NCBI RefSeq assembly: GCF_014205115.1 | Contig: NZ_JACHMW010000001.1 | Span: 2,294,001 to 2,358,000, forward strand | Reading direction: 5' to 3' | DNA length: 64,000 nt | DNA from: Micrococcus endophyticus | GTDB taxonomy: Bacteria; Actinomycetota; Actinomycetes; Actinomycetales; Micrococcaceae | Shown: in pieces, positions 49,757 to 58,098 of the stretch | Numbering within the stretch: position 1 is the first letter of the stretch | Layout: the number at the start of each line of letters is the position of its first letter | Translations under genes and position numbers: made by a program | The notes under the pieces: model-generated | Told to the model about the DNA's origin: nothing | Database searches by the model: none | The model's input: the letters and a program-made list of their open reading frames with translations, nothing else

Positions 49757-50965
49757 TCAAGGGGTGAGCCCGGCGACGACGTCGGCCGCCCCCGCCTCCC
49801 GGGCCGCGTGGGCCTGCGTGCCGGCCCACAGGTGCACCCGCTCGAGGTCGCCGGCGGTCGCGGCGTCGGCCCGCAGCCCCGTGGTGAGGGCGTTCAGCTC
49901 GGGGTAGGCGGCCGGGGCGTCCGGGTGGGCGGCCGGGAATTCCGTGGCCAGCGTCCGCGCCCAGCGGCCCGTGTACGCCCGGGTCAGCACGGTGCGGGCG
50001 GCGCCGTCGGGCCCGACGAACCCCTCGCCCGTCGCGCATCGGCGGATCCCGGCCCGGTGCGCGGCGGAGGTCCCCGCCTCGGCGGTGAGCAGGAACGCGG
50101 TGCCCGCGGCCACGGCGTCCGCGCCCGCCGCGAGCAGCGACCGCACGTGCGCGGCGGCGCCCACCCCGCCGGCGGCCACCACCGGCACCCGCGTCCCGAC
50201 GACGGCGCGCACCTGGGCCAGCACCGAGGGCAGCTCTCGCTCCACGGGGTCGGCGGCCGGGTCCAGGGTGCCGCGGTGCCCGCCCGCCCGGTGGCCCTGC
50301 ACCACGAGGAACGCGGCGCCGTGCGCCCGGGCCGACCGCGCCTCGTCCGCGTCCGTCACCGTGATGCCCGCGGGGATCCCGGCGGCCGCCAGGCGCGCGA
50401 ACACGGCCGGCTCGGGCAGCCCGAACGTGAAGGAGACCAGCGGCCACGCCTGCTCCTCGGCCGCCGCCAGCATCGCCGCGAACTCCGCCCGCTCGCGCGC
50501 CGGGTCCGGGGTGACGTCGTCGGGGGAGGGCAGGGTCGGCGCACCGCCCGCACCTTCCGCCGCGGCCCCGCCGGCCGCCCGCTCGCCCTCCGCCGCGAGG
50601 CGCTCGCGATACGCCGCCACGGCCGCCCGACGCTCGGCGCGGGCCCGCTCCGTCCGGGCGGCGGCCGGGATCGCGGTGTTCACGGCGTCCGGCACGAACA
50701 GGTTCACGCCCCAGCGCCGGGCCGCGTCGGACCCGTCCACGCTTCCGTCTCCGCCGCCCAGCAGCCCGCGCAGCGCGTCCACCTGCTCGCGCACCTGCGC
50801 GGCGGTCCGCATGCCGCCGGCGAGGAACCCGCCGCCTCCCGCCCCCACGACGGCGGCCACCAGCTCCGGCGTGCTGGGGCCACCGGCCATGGGGGCGGCC
50901 AGCACGCGGGCCGGCGGGATGAGGCGGGCGCGGACGACGTCGTCGGGAAGGTGCGCAGCAGACAT
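49757..50965 (-). CDS. Nitronate monooxygenase (NMO family)
   Basis: A 402-residue FMN-dependent TIM-barrel enzyme that oxidises alkyl nitronates. RVLAAPMAGGPSTPELVAAVVGAGGGGFLAGG is the N-terminal signature, SFTFGLP and FLVVQGHRAGGHRG carry the substrate and FMN loops, and VPVVAAGGVGAAAHVRSLLAAGADAVAAGTAFLLTAEAG is the phosphate-binding end. A 45-residue alanine-rich insert at about 130-165 is unlike most homologues. ATG 50965 lies six bases after TACGCT. It stands alone between two family 2 palindromes. Confidence 0.9.
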   Translation of the reverse strand: MSAAHLPDDVVRARLIPPARVLAAPMAGGPSTPELVAAVVGAGGGGFLAGGMRTAAQVREQVDALRGLLGGGDGSVDGSDAARRWGVNLFVPDAVNTAIPAAARTERARAERRAAVAAYRERLAAEGERAAGGAAAEGAGGAPTLPSPDDVTPDPARERAEFAAMLAAAEEQAWPLVSFTFGLPEPAVFARLAAAGIPAGITVTDADEARSARAHGAAFLVVQGHRAGGHRGTLDPAADPVERELPSVLAQVRAVVGTRVPVVAAGGVGAAAHVRSLLAAGADAVAAGTAFLLTAEAGTSAAHRAGIRRCATGEGFVGPDGAARTVLTRAYTGRWARTLATEFPAAHPDAPAAYPELNALTTGLRADAATAGDLERVHLWAGTQAHAAREAGAADVVAGLTP

Positions 50966-50993
50966 GGGGCCAGCGTAGAACGACCCGCCCCGT

Positions 50994-51065
50994 GCTTTCG
51001 CTCGGGAAATCGTCGCTACACCGGGGCGAAATCGGGCCGGTAGCGACGATTTCCCGAGCGAAAGC
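50994..51065. repeat. Family 2 palindrome, copy 2
   Basis: Perfect 26-base arms (50994-51019, 51040-51065), identical to copy 1 in the arms, different in the loop. It lies between divergent nitronate monooxygenase and lactate permease genes. Confidence 0.92.
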
Positions 51066-51107
51066 GGGGATGGGGGTGAGGGAAGACCCGACCCCCGGCC
51101 CGCGTCC

Positions 51108-51147
51108 TACACTTACATTTGGTCCCGTCCGTGGTCCGATCAGGGGG
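51108..51147 (+). promoter_or_regulatory. Lactate permease promoter and FadR-type operator candidate
   Basis: TACACT (51108-51113) is a likely -10. TGGTCCGATCA (51132-51142) is one base from the TGGTNNNACCA core bound by FadR-subfamily GntR regulators such as LldR. AGGGGG (51141-51146) is the ribosome site for GTG 51155. Confidence 0.4.
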
Positions 51148-51154
51148 TGTGCCG

Positions 51155-52612
51155 GTGCAGGTCCTGCTTGCGCTCACCCCCATCCTGCTGACGCTCGCCC
51201 TGCTGCTCACCCGCCTGCCGGCGTGGGTGGCGCCGGCCGCGGGCGGCGTCCTCGCCGCCGCGCTGGCCCCCACGGTGTTCGGGGTGGACCCGGGCGTGCT
51301 GGCCGCCGAGGTGGGCCGGGGCGTGCCGACCGTCGTCGAGATCCTGGCGATCATCGCCGGCGGCATCACCCTGTCCCGCGTGATGGAGCACTCCGGCGCG
51401 CACGCCCGCCTGGCCCTGTGGCTCTCCGCCGGCAACGGCCCCACCCTCGCCACGGCCCTGCTGATGGTGCACGGGATCATCCCGTTCCTGGAGACGGTCA
51501 CGGGGTTCGGCGTCTCGCTGATCGTGGGCGTGCCGCTGCTGCTCGGCCTCGGGTTCACGGCGTTCCGCTCGGCGCTGCTGGCGGTGCTCGCCCTGACCAT
51601 CGGCCCGTGGGGGTCCATGGCGCCGGGCACCCTCATGGGCGCGCGGCTGTACGACCTGGACTTCCAGGCCGTCGGCGTCACCGCCGCGCTGTTCAACCTG
51701 CCCGCGTCCCTCGTGGCCGGCGCCGCCACCGTGCTCCTGCTGCGCGGCGCCCAGGGCATGCGCGGGGACGGCGAGCCGGCGCGCACCGTCCCGTGGCTCG
51801 CCGTGGGCCTGCTCTCCGGGGCGGCCCAGTGGGCGCTGATCCTCGGCGCCAACCTCACGGTGGGCACCGCGCCGGCGGGCGCCGTCGGCACGTTCGTGCT
51901 CACCGTGGCCTGGCTGCTGGTGATCCGCCGCGGCCGGCTGACCCCCGGACCGGGCCGGGACGTGGTGCCGTACGTGACGCTCATGGCGGGCACCGTGCTC
52001 GGCACCACCGTGGAGGACGCGCTGGGGCTGACGGGGGTGCTCTCCGTCGTCGGGACGCCGGCCCTGTGGTCCTTCGTGGCCGTGGGCGCCGGGGTGGCGC
52101 TGCTGGGATTCGGCCCGCACGCCCGACGCACGGTCCCCGGCGAGGCCGCGCGGCTGTGGGTGGGCACGGCCATCCCCAACGCCCTCTACGTGGCGTTCGG
52201 CCTGACGCTCTCCGCGGGCGGCGTCTCCCAGGCGCTCGCGGGCGCGCTCAGCGGGATGGGTCCGGCGTACCTGGCGGCGATCCCCGTGATCGGGGCGTTC
52301 TCCGGGTTCGTCACCGCCTCCAACACCGGCGCGATGGCGCTCATGGGGCCCCTGCAGATGGACACCGGCGCGGCGCTGGGGGTGCCGCCCACGTGGACCA
52401 ACGGCCTGCACAACGCGGCGGCGGGCTGGGGCATCATCGCCGGGCCGGCCCGCATCCAGGTGGCGCACGCGATGGCGGTGGGCGCCCAGACCCCCGAGAT
52501 GCCCGGCTGGGCCGTGAGCCGCCGCGCGCTGCTCGCGGTGCTGCTGCCTGCGATGGTGGTGGGCATCGCGCTCATGTCCCTGCTCGGGCTCGCTGTGCTG
52601 CCCCGGGTCTGA
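51155..52612 (+). CDS. lctP: L-lactate permease (LctP family)
   Basis: A 485-residue membrane protein with about 13 hydrophobic segments. Family hallmarks: LSRVMEHSGAHARLALWLSAGNGPTLATALLMVHGIIPFLETVTGFGVSLIVGVPLL and IGPWGSMAPGTLMGARL, and late on FSGFVTASNTGAMALMGPLQMDTGAALGVPPTWTNGLHNAAAGWG. It imports L-lactate (and glycolate in some bacteria) with protons. GTG 51155 was chosen over TTG 51119 and GTG 51149 because AGGGGG lies eight bases upstream. No lactate dehydrogenase operon follows. Confidence 0.9.
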   Translation: MQVLLALTPILLTLALLLTRLPAWVAPAAGGVLAAALAPTVFGVDPGVLAAEVGRGVPTVVEILAIIAGGITLSRVMEHSGAHARLALWLSAGNGPTLATALLMVHGIIPFLETVTGFGVSLIVGVPLLLGLGFTAFRSALLAVLALTIGPWGSMAPGTLMGARLYDLDFQAVGVTAALFNLPASLVAGAATVLLLRGAQGMRGDGEPARTVPWLAVGLLSGAAQWALILGANLTVGTAPAGAVGTFVLTVAWLLVIRRGRLTPGPGRDVVPYVTLMAGTVLGTTVEDALGLTGVLSVVGTPALWSFVAVGAGVALLGFGPHARRTVPGEAARLWVGTAIPNALYVAFGLTLSAGGVSQALAGALSGMGPAYLAAIPVIGAFSGFVTASNTGAMALMGPLQMDTGAALGVPPTWTNGLHNAAAGWGIIAGPARIQVAHAMAVGAQTPEMPGWAVSRRALLAVLLPAMVVGIALMSLLGLAVLPRV

Positions 52613-52682
52613 CGGACGACGACGGCGTGGCAGGTCTCGGGGCGGGCTGCGGTCCGCGGGGGAGCACCGACGGCGCGGCGGG

Positions 52683-53876
52683 TCAGGCCTGCGCCGCCCG
52701 CTCCTGGGACGGGAGGGTCACGTCGAGCACCCACAAGCCGTCCACCGGGCCGTGGGTGATCCGCCCGCCCAGGATGCGCACGCGCTCGTCCATGCCGGCC
52801 AGCCCGTACCCGGAGTGCGGTGCCGGCTCCTGCCGGCGTCGCGCCGGCAGCGGGCTGCGCACGAGGACGGAGGTCTCGCAGCCGTCGTGGCGGATCTCGA
52901 CGTCGACGCGCCCGCCCGGCTCGGCGTGGCGCAGGACGTTGGTGCTCGCCTCCTGGACGATGCGCCGCAGCGTGTGGCGCAGGGAGTCGGGCACCTCGGC
53001 CTCGGCCTCGAGGCGGACGTGGACGTCGAAGCCGGCGGCCGTGAGCCGGTCACGGTACTCGGCCACCAGCTCGCGGACGGGCAGCGGCGGCTCCGCGTCC
53101 TCCGCGGGGCCCAGGCCCGGCGCGGAGCCGCGCAGCACGCCGAGCATGGTGCGCAGGTCCGTGAGCGACTGCCGGGCGGTGTCGGCGATCGCCTGCTCGA
53201 CCTCCGTGCGCTGCGCGGGGGAGGTCACGGTGGGCAGCATGCCGGCCTGGAGGGCGATCACGGTCAGGCCGTGGCCCACCACGTCGTGGAGCTCGAGGGC
53301 CAGGCGGTGGCGCTCGTCGCGCTGGGCCTGCTCGAGCTGGGTCTGGCGCTCCTCGGCCAGGCGCAGGGCGGAGTCGAAGCGGCCGGCCAGCCAGCGCAGG
53401 CCCAGGCCCGCGGCCACGCCGAGGGCGGCCGAGACCGCGATCGCGACCGCCGCGGCCGTGGAGAAGGAGCCGAGGACGGGACCGGCGGTGACGAACCACG
53501 CGGCGAAGAGCCCTCCGGCGAGCAGCAGCAGGCCGCGCTGCGCGCTCAGCCCGAGCATGAGCGCGGCCCCGGCGAACACGATCGAGAGGGCCTCGTAGTC
53601 CCACCACCGCGCCCCGGCGGTGAAGGCGATCGCGTAGGCGATGACCCCGAGCGGGGCGTGCTGGGCGATCAGCCCGATCAGCAGGTACTCGCCGGCGAGC
53701 TGGGGGAGTGCCTCGGCGGCGGTCACCCCGGTGCCGGAGAACGCGAGGACCACGTCGATCCCGAAGACGACGGCGAGGCTGATCCACACGATCAGCCGGA
53801 TGCGCAGGCTGAGGCGGCGGGCGCCGAAGGGGCCCCACACGGGGGAGTCGGGACGACCGATCGACGCCGTCGCCAT
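52683..53876 (-). CDS. DesK/NarX-type sensor histidine kinase
   Basis: A 397-residue kinase. Hydrophobic segments lie at about 27-48, 62-88, 96-110, 114-132 and 138-163, with no outer domain of size. HisKA_3: RDERHRLALELHDVVGHGLTVIALQAG with His197. The ATPase domain has RIVQEASTNVLRHAEPGG and SGYGLAGMDERVRILGG. ATG 53876 has GGGGAGGAC upstream. Its likely regulator is encoded at 54320-54988 on the same strand, and a small secreted-peptide gene lies between them on the opposite strand. Confidence 0.9.
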   Translation of the reverse strand: MATASIGRPDSPVWGPFGARRLSLRIRLIVWISLAVVFGIDVVLAFSGTGVTAAEALPQLAGEYLLIGLIAQHAPLGVIAYAIAFTAGARWWDYEALSIVFAGAALMLGLSAQRGLLLLAGGLFAAWFVTAGPVLGSFSTAAAVAIAVSAALGVAAGLGLRWLAGRFDSALRLAEERQTQLEQAQRDERHRLALELHDVVGHGLTVIALQAGMLPTVTSPAQRTEVEQAIADTARQSLTDLRTMLGVLRGSAPGLGPAEDAEPPLPVRELVAEYRDRLTAAGFDVHVRLEAEAEVPDSLRHTLRRIVQEASTNVLRHAEPGGRVDVEIRHDGCETSVLVRSPLPARRRQEPAPHSGYGLAGMDERVRILGGRITHGPVDGLWVLDVTLPSQERAAQA

Positions 53877-54082
53877 GGCCGTCCTCCCCCGTCTCCGCCC
53901 CGCCACGTCCGGCGGGCGCACCGCGACTCCCGTCCATCGGGACGGTGCCACTTTTGTCTTGAGGACGACTCTACCTGTGGATCATGTACAGGAACCGAGC
54001 CGTCACGAAGAGGGAACACGTCACGAGGAAGACGCCGGAGCAGCAGGCCCGGCGACTCGGACCCCGCACCTCAGGAGTCGCC
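53877..54082. promoter_or_regulatory. Divergent region with CGTCACGA direct repeats
   Basis: CGTCACGA occurs at 54001-54008 and 54019-54026, 18 bases apart, in front of the peptide gene. The region 53950-53995 is AT-rich for this genome and holds a TAGAGT -10 for the kinase on the - strand. The repeats may bind the response regulator. Confidence 0.4.
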
Positions 54083-54259
54083 ATGAAGAAGCTCGTCACC
54101 GCCCTCGCCCTCACCGCTTCGCTCGCCGCCGCCGGGGCCGCTCCGGCCGCCGCGCAGGCGACTCCGGTCGAGGGGTTCCCGGTGACGGCGCCCGTGTCAG
54201 CCAAGGGCCAGGAGGGCGCGGACAACATCTGGTGCCTGATCCTCAATCGCTGCCGCTGA
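54083..54259 (+). CDS. Small secreted peptide (58 residues)
   Basis: A 58-residue precursor with a clear signal peptide: MKKLVTALALTASLAAAGAA followed by an AQA cleavage site near residue 26. The predicted mature peptide is about 32 residues and ends DNIWCLILNRCR, with two cysteines six residues apart. CAGGAG eight bases before the ATG is a good ribosome site. It is encoded between a response regulator and a sensor kinase gene but on the opposite strand. I do not recognise a family. It could be a signal sensed by the kinase, a bacteriocin-like peptide or an envelope peptide. Confidence 0.65.
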   Translation: MKKLVTALALTASLAAAGAAPAAAQATPVEGFPVTAPVSAKGQEGADNIWCLILNRCR

Positions 54260-54319
54260 GCCCGCCGCGCCGCCCCGCTCCTCCGTCCGCCCGTCCGGCG
54301 TCGCGGGCCGCCGGGCCCG

Positions 54320-54988
54320 TCAGTCGTCGAAGGAGACGAGGCCGGCCCGGCTGGCGCGGATAAGCACCTGGACGCGGTCCCGGGCCTGCCACTTGTCCAT
54401 GATCTTGCCGAGGTGGCTCTTGACGGTGGCCTCGGCGAGGAAGAGGGCCTGGGCGATCTCCGCGTTGGAGGAGCCCTTGGCCAGCTCGGTCACCACCTCG
54501 AGCTCGCGGGGGGTGAGCTCCTCGAGCTCGGTGAGGGCGTGCGCGGCGGCGGACTCCCGGCGCTCGCTCTGCTGGGTGACCGTCTCGATGAGCTCGCGGG
54601 CGACGCGCGGGGAGAAGACGGCGTCGCCGCGGTGCACCTGGCGCACCGCCTCGACCACCTCCTCGGGCGGAGCGTCCTTGACCAGGTAGCCCGAGGCCCC
54701 GGCGCGCAGGGCGGGCACCAGGTAGGCCTCGGAGCTGAACGTGGTGATCGCCAGCACCCGGACCTCGGGGGCCTCGGCCATGATGGCCGTGGTGGCCTCG
54801 ATCCCGTCCATGCGGGGCATCTGCATGTCCATCAGCACCACGTCGGGGCGCAGGTCCTTGGCCATCTCGACGGCCTCGACGCCGTCGGCGGCGGTGCCGA
54901 CCACCTCGAGGTCCTCCGCCGTGGACACGAAGTGCGCCAGGGCGGTGCGCATGAGCTGCTGGTCGTCTGCCACGAGCACTCGGATCAT
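54320..54988 (-). CDS. NarL/DesR-type response regulator
   Basis: A 222-residue regulator. Receiver 1-118 with phospho-acceptor Asp54 (VLMDMQMPRMDG), VLAITTFSSEAYLV and SGYLVKDAPPEEVVEAV; LuxR HTH at about 155-215 (LTPRELEVVTELAKGSSNAEIAQALFLAEATVKSHLGKIMDKW). ATG 54988 is six bases after TACGCT. The GGAGGG in between could serve as a ribosome site if transcription starts earlier. A GGGCCGTGGGGATGAGC element lies 56 bases upstream. It is most likely partner to the kinase at 52683-53876. Confidence 0.92.
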   Translation of the reverse strand: MIRVLVADDQQLMRTALAHFVSTAEDLEVVGTAADGVEAVEMAKDLRPDVVLMDMQMPRMDGIEATTAIMAEAPEVRVLAITTFSSEAYLVPALRAGASGYLVKDAPPEEVVEAVRQVHRGDAVFSPRVARELIETVTQQSERRESAAAHALTELEELTPRELEVVTELAKGSSNAEIAQALFLAEATVKSHLGKIMDKWQARDRVQVLIRASRAGLVSFDD

Positions 54989-55043
54989 CCCTCCAGCGTA
55001 GGCGAGCACCCCCGGGGACCGCGTGCGACTCAAGTCGGAGCCG

Positions 55044-55060
55044 CGCTCATCCCCACGGCC
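55044..55060 (-). promoter_or_regulatory. GGGCCGTGGGGATGAGC element
   Basis: On the - strand this matches 15 of 17 positions of GGGCCGTGAGGATGAAC at 47055-47071, upstream of another two-component-linked gene. It lies 56 bases before the response regulator start. A perfect GGACCA-cga-TGGTCC palindrome at 55081-55095 lies close by. Confidence 0.4.
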
Positions 55061-55096
55061 CTTCTTCCGCGGGCGCCCCTGGACCACGATGGTCCG

Positions 55097-55306
55097 ATGA
55101 CTCCATCCCAGCACCACCCCCGGAGGACCGGAGACGGACCCGGGCGCGCCCCCGACGCCGGCCCCCGGCCCCGCAGTGCCGGCGCGGCCGGCCTGCGTGG
55201 GCTGGAGGAGTCCCTGCGGACCCGGGTGGACGCCTACGGCGGCGAGTGCGCCGTCCGGGCGGACGCCGACCGGCTCCGCCTCGAGGTGCTGCTGCCCCGC
55301 CGCTGA
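55097..55306 (+). pseudogene. Small gene or remnant of a histidine kinase ATPase domain
   Basis: A 69-residue open frame. Its first 30 residues are proline/arginine-rich filler. The rest, GLRGLEESLRTRVDAYGG followed by ECAVRADADRLRLEVLLPRR, resembles the extreme C-terminal G-box and last strand of NarX/DesK-type kinases (GLxGLRERVxALGG...LxVxLP), as in the kinases elsewhere in the window. It may be the surviving tail of a deleted kinase, or a small unrelated protein. A strong hairpin follows at 55328. Confidence 0.4.
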
Positions 55307-55327
55307 GCGCACCGCCTCCGCACGCCG

Positions 55328-55375
55328 CGAGGGGCTCCGGTCCGACCCCCAGGGGGGACGGACCGGAGCCCCTCG
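55328..55375. terminator. Strong bidirectional terminator hairpin
   Basis: Perfect 17-base arms (55328-55344 and 55359-55375) enclose an ACCCCCAGGGGGGA-like loop that can itself pair. It is placed between convergent genes. Confidence 0.75.
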
Positions 55376-55407
55376 TCTCGTGTCCGGACGTCTCGTGTCG
55401 GGACGGC

Positions 55408-57075
55408 TCAGGCGCGCAGCGGCACCGAGGAGTGGCGCACCATCGCCTGGAGCGCCTCCACGGCCTCCGGCGCGGCGACGAGCGCCATGGCCCGGCGGGG
55501 GGCGCCGGCGAAGTAGAACACCGTGGGCAGCCACGCGGTGCGCCGGCCGCGCGGAGTGCGGGCGTGGTGCAGGTGGTGCGCCGAGATCCCGTGCAGGCGG
55601 GTGGCCCGGACGGCCGTGACCCGCTCGCCCACCGTGATCCGGCGGGTGAGGAACAGCCCCGCCGCGGGGTCGGCGTAGAGGTGCGCGGTGGCCACCGCGA
55701 TGATCCCGGCCACGACGGCGGCGGCCGCGAGGCAGGCGCCGGCGGCGAGCGGCCACGGCCACCCCCACGTCTGCGCCGTGAGCACCCAGGTCCCCGCGAA
55801 GGCCGCCGCGAGGGCGAGCAGGGAGACCAGGTTGACGGCCGGCGTCGCCAGGCCGGTGGACAGGCGGCGGTCCGTGCCGGCGAACTCGGGCAGGTGCTCG
55901 GCCACGATGGCCCGGGCCCGCTCCACCGGCATCGAGGGCAGCACGAGGTTGCCGCCCAGCTGGGCCGCGCTATCCAGGGTGAGCACGGACAGCCGGGCCC
56001 GGCCCAGCAGCTGCTCGGCCGCGTTGCGGTGCCACACCACGCCCTGCACGGAGCCGGGGGTGATGACGCGCTCGTGCGTGGAGACCAGCCCGTAGCGGAT
56101 GCGCAGCCGGCCCTCCGGCGTCGCGAGCACCGTGAACCCGTGGAACTTCACCACGGTGGCGGCGAGCCCGACGACGACGGCCAGGGCCACGATCAGCAGC
56201 GCCGTCGGCCAGGAGCCGAGCCCGGAGAAGAGCAGGGACTCGAGGCGCTCGGTGAGGCCGAGCAGGTCCGTCAGCTCCATGAGGCCGAACGCCACCGGCG
56301 GCACCAGCAGCAGCACCTGGCCGTAGACCAGGCTCAGCACGAGCAGGTCTGCGAGGGTGGTGCGGTGGACGACGGAGGCAGGGGCGGCGGCGGCCTGGCG
56401 CTTGGGGGCGTCGACCTTGCCCGTGGGGGCGCGGTCGGCGGGGGCGTCCGCGGACCGGCCTGCGGGGGAGGCCTCGTCGGCCCCGGCGCGGTCCGCCGGG
56501 GCGCCGTCGTCGTCGACCCGCGACGCCGCGACGTCCTCGACGCGCGAGGGCGCGGCCGGCGCGGACCGGCCGAGCGCCGCGGCGGCGTCGGCATGCCGCT
56601 GGAACGCGGCGAGATCGGCGGGGGCCAGGCCGTCCAGGCGGACGCGGGACCCGTCCTCGCCGGTCTGGGTGCACGTCACCTCGGTGATGCCCAGCAGCTG
56701 GAACGCCCAGGGCTGGCGGTGGTCCACCGACGTCACGAGGTCCCACGGCAGGGACTCGGAGCGGCGCGAGAGCAGGCCGCTGTCCACCTGGACGCCGTCG
56801 GCGGAGACATGGAAGCGGGCCGTGCGCCAGCGGATCACGGGGCCGAGCACGAGGGAGGCGACCCACAGGAGCATCAGCGCCTGGACGAGGGGCCCCCAGG
56901 GGGCGGGCCACTGGGCGATCCACGTCAGCGAGCCGACGAGGCCGATCGCCATGGCCGGCAGGTCCGTGATCCAGCGGGCGAGCACGTAGCGGGGGGAGTC
57001 GGAGAACGACGCCGGCGCGGGCCAGGCGTCGGGGTGGGCGACGGCGGCCTCGCCGGTCCGGGGCGCGGCGTTCAC
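55408..57075 (-). CDS. PH-domain (bPH2, YdbT-like) membrane protein
   Basis: A 555-residue protein. A pair of membrane segments (about 38-75) is followed by a bPH2 domain (RWRTARFHVSADGVQVDSGLLSRRSESLPWDLVTSVDHRQPWAFQLLG), a 70-residue low-complexity stretch, two segments, a second bPH2 domain (HGFTVLATPEGRLRIRYGLVSTHERVITPGSVQGVVWHRNAAEQLLGRARLSVLT), two more segments and a weaker third one ending at SSVPLRA. This is the YdbT architecture, of unknown function, sometimes linked to antibiotic tolerance in Bacillus. The start GTG 57075 overlaps the upstream PH gene stop (GTGA). Confidence 0.87.
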   Translation of the reverse strand: MNAAPRTGEAAVAHPDAWPAPASFSDSPRYVLARWITDLPAMAIGLVGSLTWIAQWPAPWGPLVQALMLLWVASLVLGPVIRWRTARFHVSADGVQVDSGLLSRRSESLPWDLVTSVDHRQPWAFQLLGITEVTCTQTGEDGSRVRLDGLAPADLAAFQRHADAAAALGRSAPAAPSRVEDVAASRVDDDGAPADRAGADEASPAGRSADAPADRAPTGKVDAPKRQAAAAPASVVHRTTLADLLVLSLVYGQVLLLVPPVAFGLMELTDLLGLTERLESLLFSGLGSWPTALLIVALAVVVGLAATVVKFHGFTVLATPEGRLRIRYGLVSTHERVITPGSVQGVVWHRNAAEQLLGRARLSVLTLDSAAQLGGNLVLPSMPVERARAIVAEHLPEFAGTDRRLSTGLATPAVNLVSLLALAAAFAGTWVLTAQTWGWPWPLAAGACLAAAAVVAGIIAVATAHLYADPAAGLFLTRRITVGERVTAVRATRLHGISAHHLHHARTPRGRRTAWLPTVFYFAGAPRRAMALVAAPEAVEALQAMVRHSSVPLRA

Positions 57076-57647
57076 GGCGCGACCTCGCCGGCGGCGACGA
57101 GGGCGGTCGCCGACTCCTGGCGGCGGGCGGCGAGCCCGCGCAGGACGACCTCCTTGACGCGCTGCGCCTCGGCGAGCTCCACGGGGCCGAGGGACTCGGC
57201 GTCCACCACGCTCACGAAGCGCACCGTGGCCAGGCCGAGCGCCCGCTGCAGGGGGCCGCGGACCACGTGCACGCTGAGGACCTGGGGCACGGCGACGTCC
57301 ACCGTGTGGCGCACGAGGGCGCCCTTGGCGATGTACACCTCGTCCTCGTCCACCGTGTAGCTGTAGCTGCGGTGCCGGACGCGGTTGACGACGGCCAGGT
57401 CGGCGAGGGCGACCGCCGCCGTGAGGGCCACGAGGATCCACAGCACGGTGCCGCCCACCGGGTGGTCCCACCACAGCGCGACGGCGGCCAGGACGGCGGC
57501 GATCGGCAGGGCCGTCGCGCACGTGGTCGCCTGCCACACGCGCAGCGCGAGCCGGGGCAGCCGGGTGACCCCGGCGTCGCCGGCCGGGCGGGCGGACGCG
57601 GCCGGGGCGTCCTCGGGCGACGGGGCGGCGTTCGGGTGATCGAGCAT
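57072..57647 (-). CDS. PH-domain (bPH2, YdbS-like) membrane protein
   Basis: A 191-residue protein. Two membrane segments (about 43-60 and 66-85) precede one bPH2 domain: YSYTVDEDEVYIAKGALVRHTVDVAVPQVLSVHVVRGPLQRALGLATVRFVSV. This is the small YdbS partner that normally sits beside YdbT. ATG 57647. Its stop overlaps the start of the larger PH gene by four bases, so they are coupled. Upstream, after about 100 bases, lies a truncated ABC ATPase gene. Confidence 0.87.
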   Translation of the reverse strand: MLDHPNAAPSPEDAPAASARPAGDAGVTRLPRLALRVWQATTCATALPIAAVLAAVALWWDHPVGGTVLWILVALTAAVALADLAVVNRVRHRSYSYTVDEDEVYIAKGALVRHTVDVAVPQVLSVHVVRGPLQRALGLATVRFVSVVDAESLGPVELAEAQRVKEVVLRGLAARRQESATALVAAGEVAP

Positions 57648-57752
57648 GCGGGGTCTTCCTCGGGATCGGTGGCGGGCGGTGTGCGCCGCCGCGTCCAGTC
57701 TCCCGGAGCGCCGGGGGCGGGACCACGGACCTGAGTCGGGCGCGGAGTGCGA

Positions 57753-58047
57753 CGAAAGGCGCGCCGTCCACGGTCACCTCGCCGGCGTCCGGGCGGGTGA
57801 GGCCGAGGGCCATGCGCAGCACGGTGGACTTGCCCGCGCCGTTGGGGCCGACGAAGCCGGTGATGCGGCCGGCGGGGACGTCGAAGGAGACGTCCTGCAC
57901 CGCGGGGACGCCGCCGTAGTGCTTGGACACGTGGCGGATCGAGAGCATCGGCGGGGCCGGCGGTGCGTCGGACGCGGGAGCCGCGGGGATCGCGGGGGCC
58001 TCGGTGCGGCCGGGGGAGGGGAGGGTGAGGGCGGTGTGCGTGGTCAT
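57753..58047 (-). pseudogene. Truncated ABC transporter ATPase (N-terminal fragment)
   Basis: From ATG 58047 the frame gives a 35-residue tail, then MLSIRHVSKHYGGVPAVQDVSFDVPAGRITGFVGPNGAGKSTVLRMALGLTRPDAGEVTVDGAPF, a normal ABC ATPase start with Walker A GPNGAGKST. Similarity stops at about residue 98; the Q-loop, signature and Walker B are absent. The frame happens to stay open for a long way because of the high GC content, but downstream it runs out of frame through the PH-domain genes. The break is near 57753. No matching permease gene remains. Confidence 0.8.
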
Positions 58048-58080
58048 GGTGACGATGCTCCCGTCCGCCGGGCGGCCGGG

Positions 58081-58098
58081 GGCAGGGGCGTGAGGATG
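58081..58098 (+). promoter_or_regulatory. GGCAGGGGCGTGAGGATG element
   Basis: It is 17/18 identical to 47051-47068, both being near paralogous small membrane protein genes. Here it lies 34 bases upstream of the truncated ATPase gene (- strand) and 236 bases before the small membrane protein gene (+ strand). Confidence 0.45.

Noticed and set aside
55408-58047. One continuous open frame of 879 codons joining an ABC ATPase start to a PH-domain protein
   Set aside because: The middle section reads as arginine/proline noise and passes through the well-conserved YdbS-like gene in another frame. It is better explained as a truncated ATPase plus two separate PH genes.
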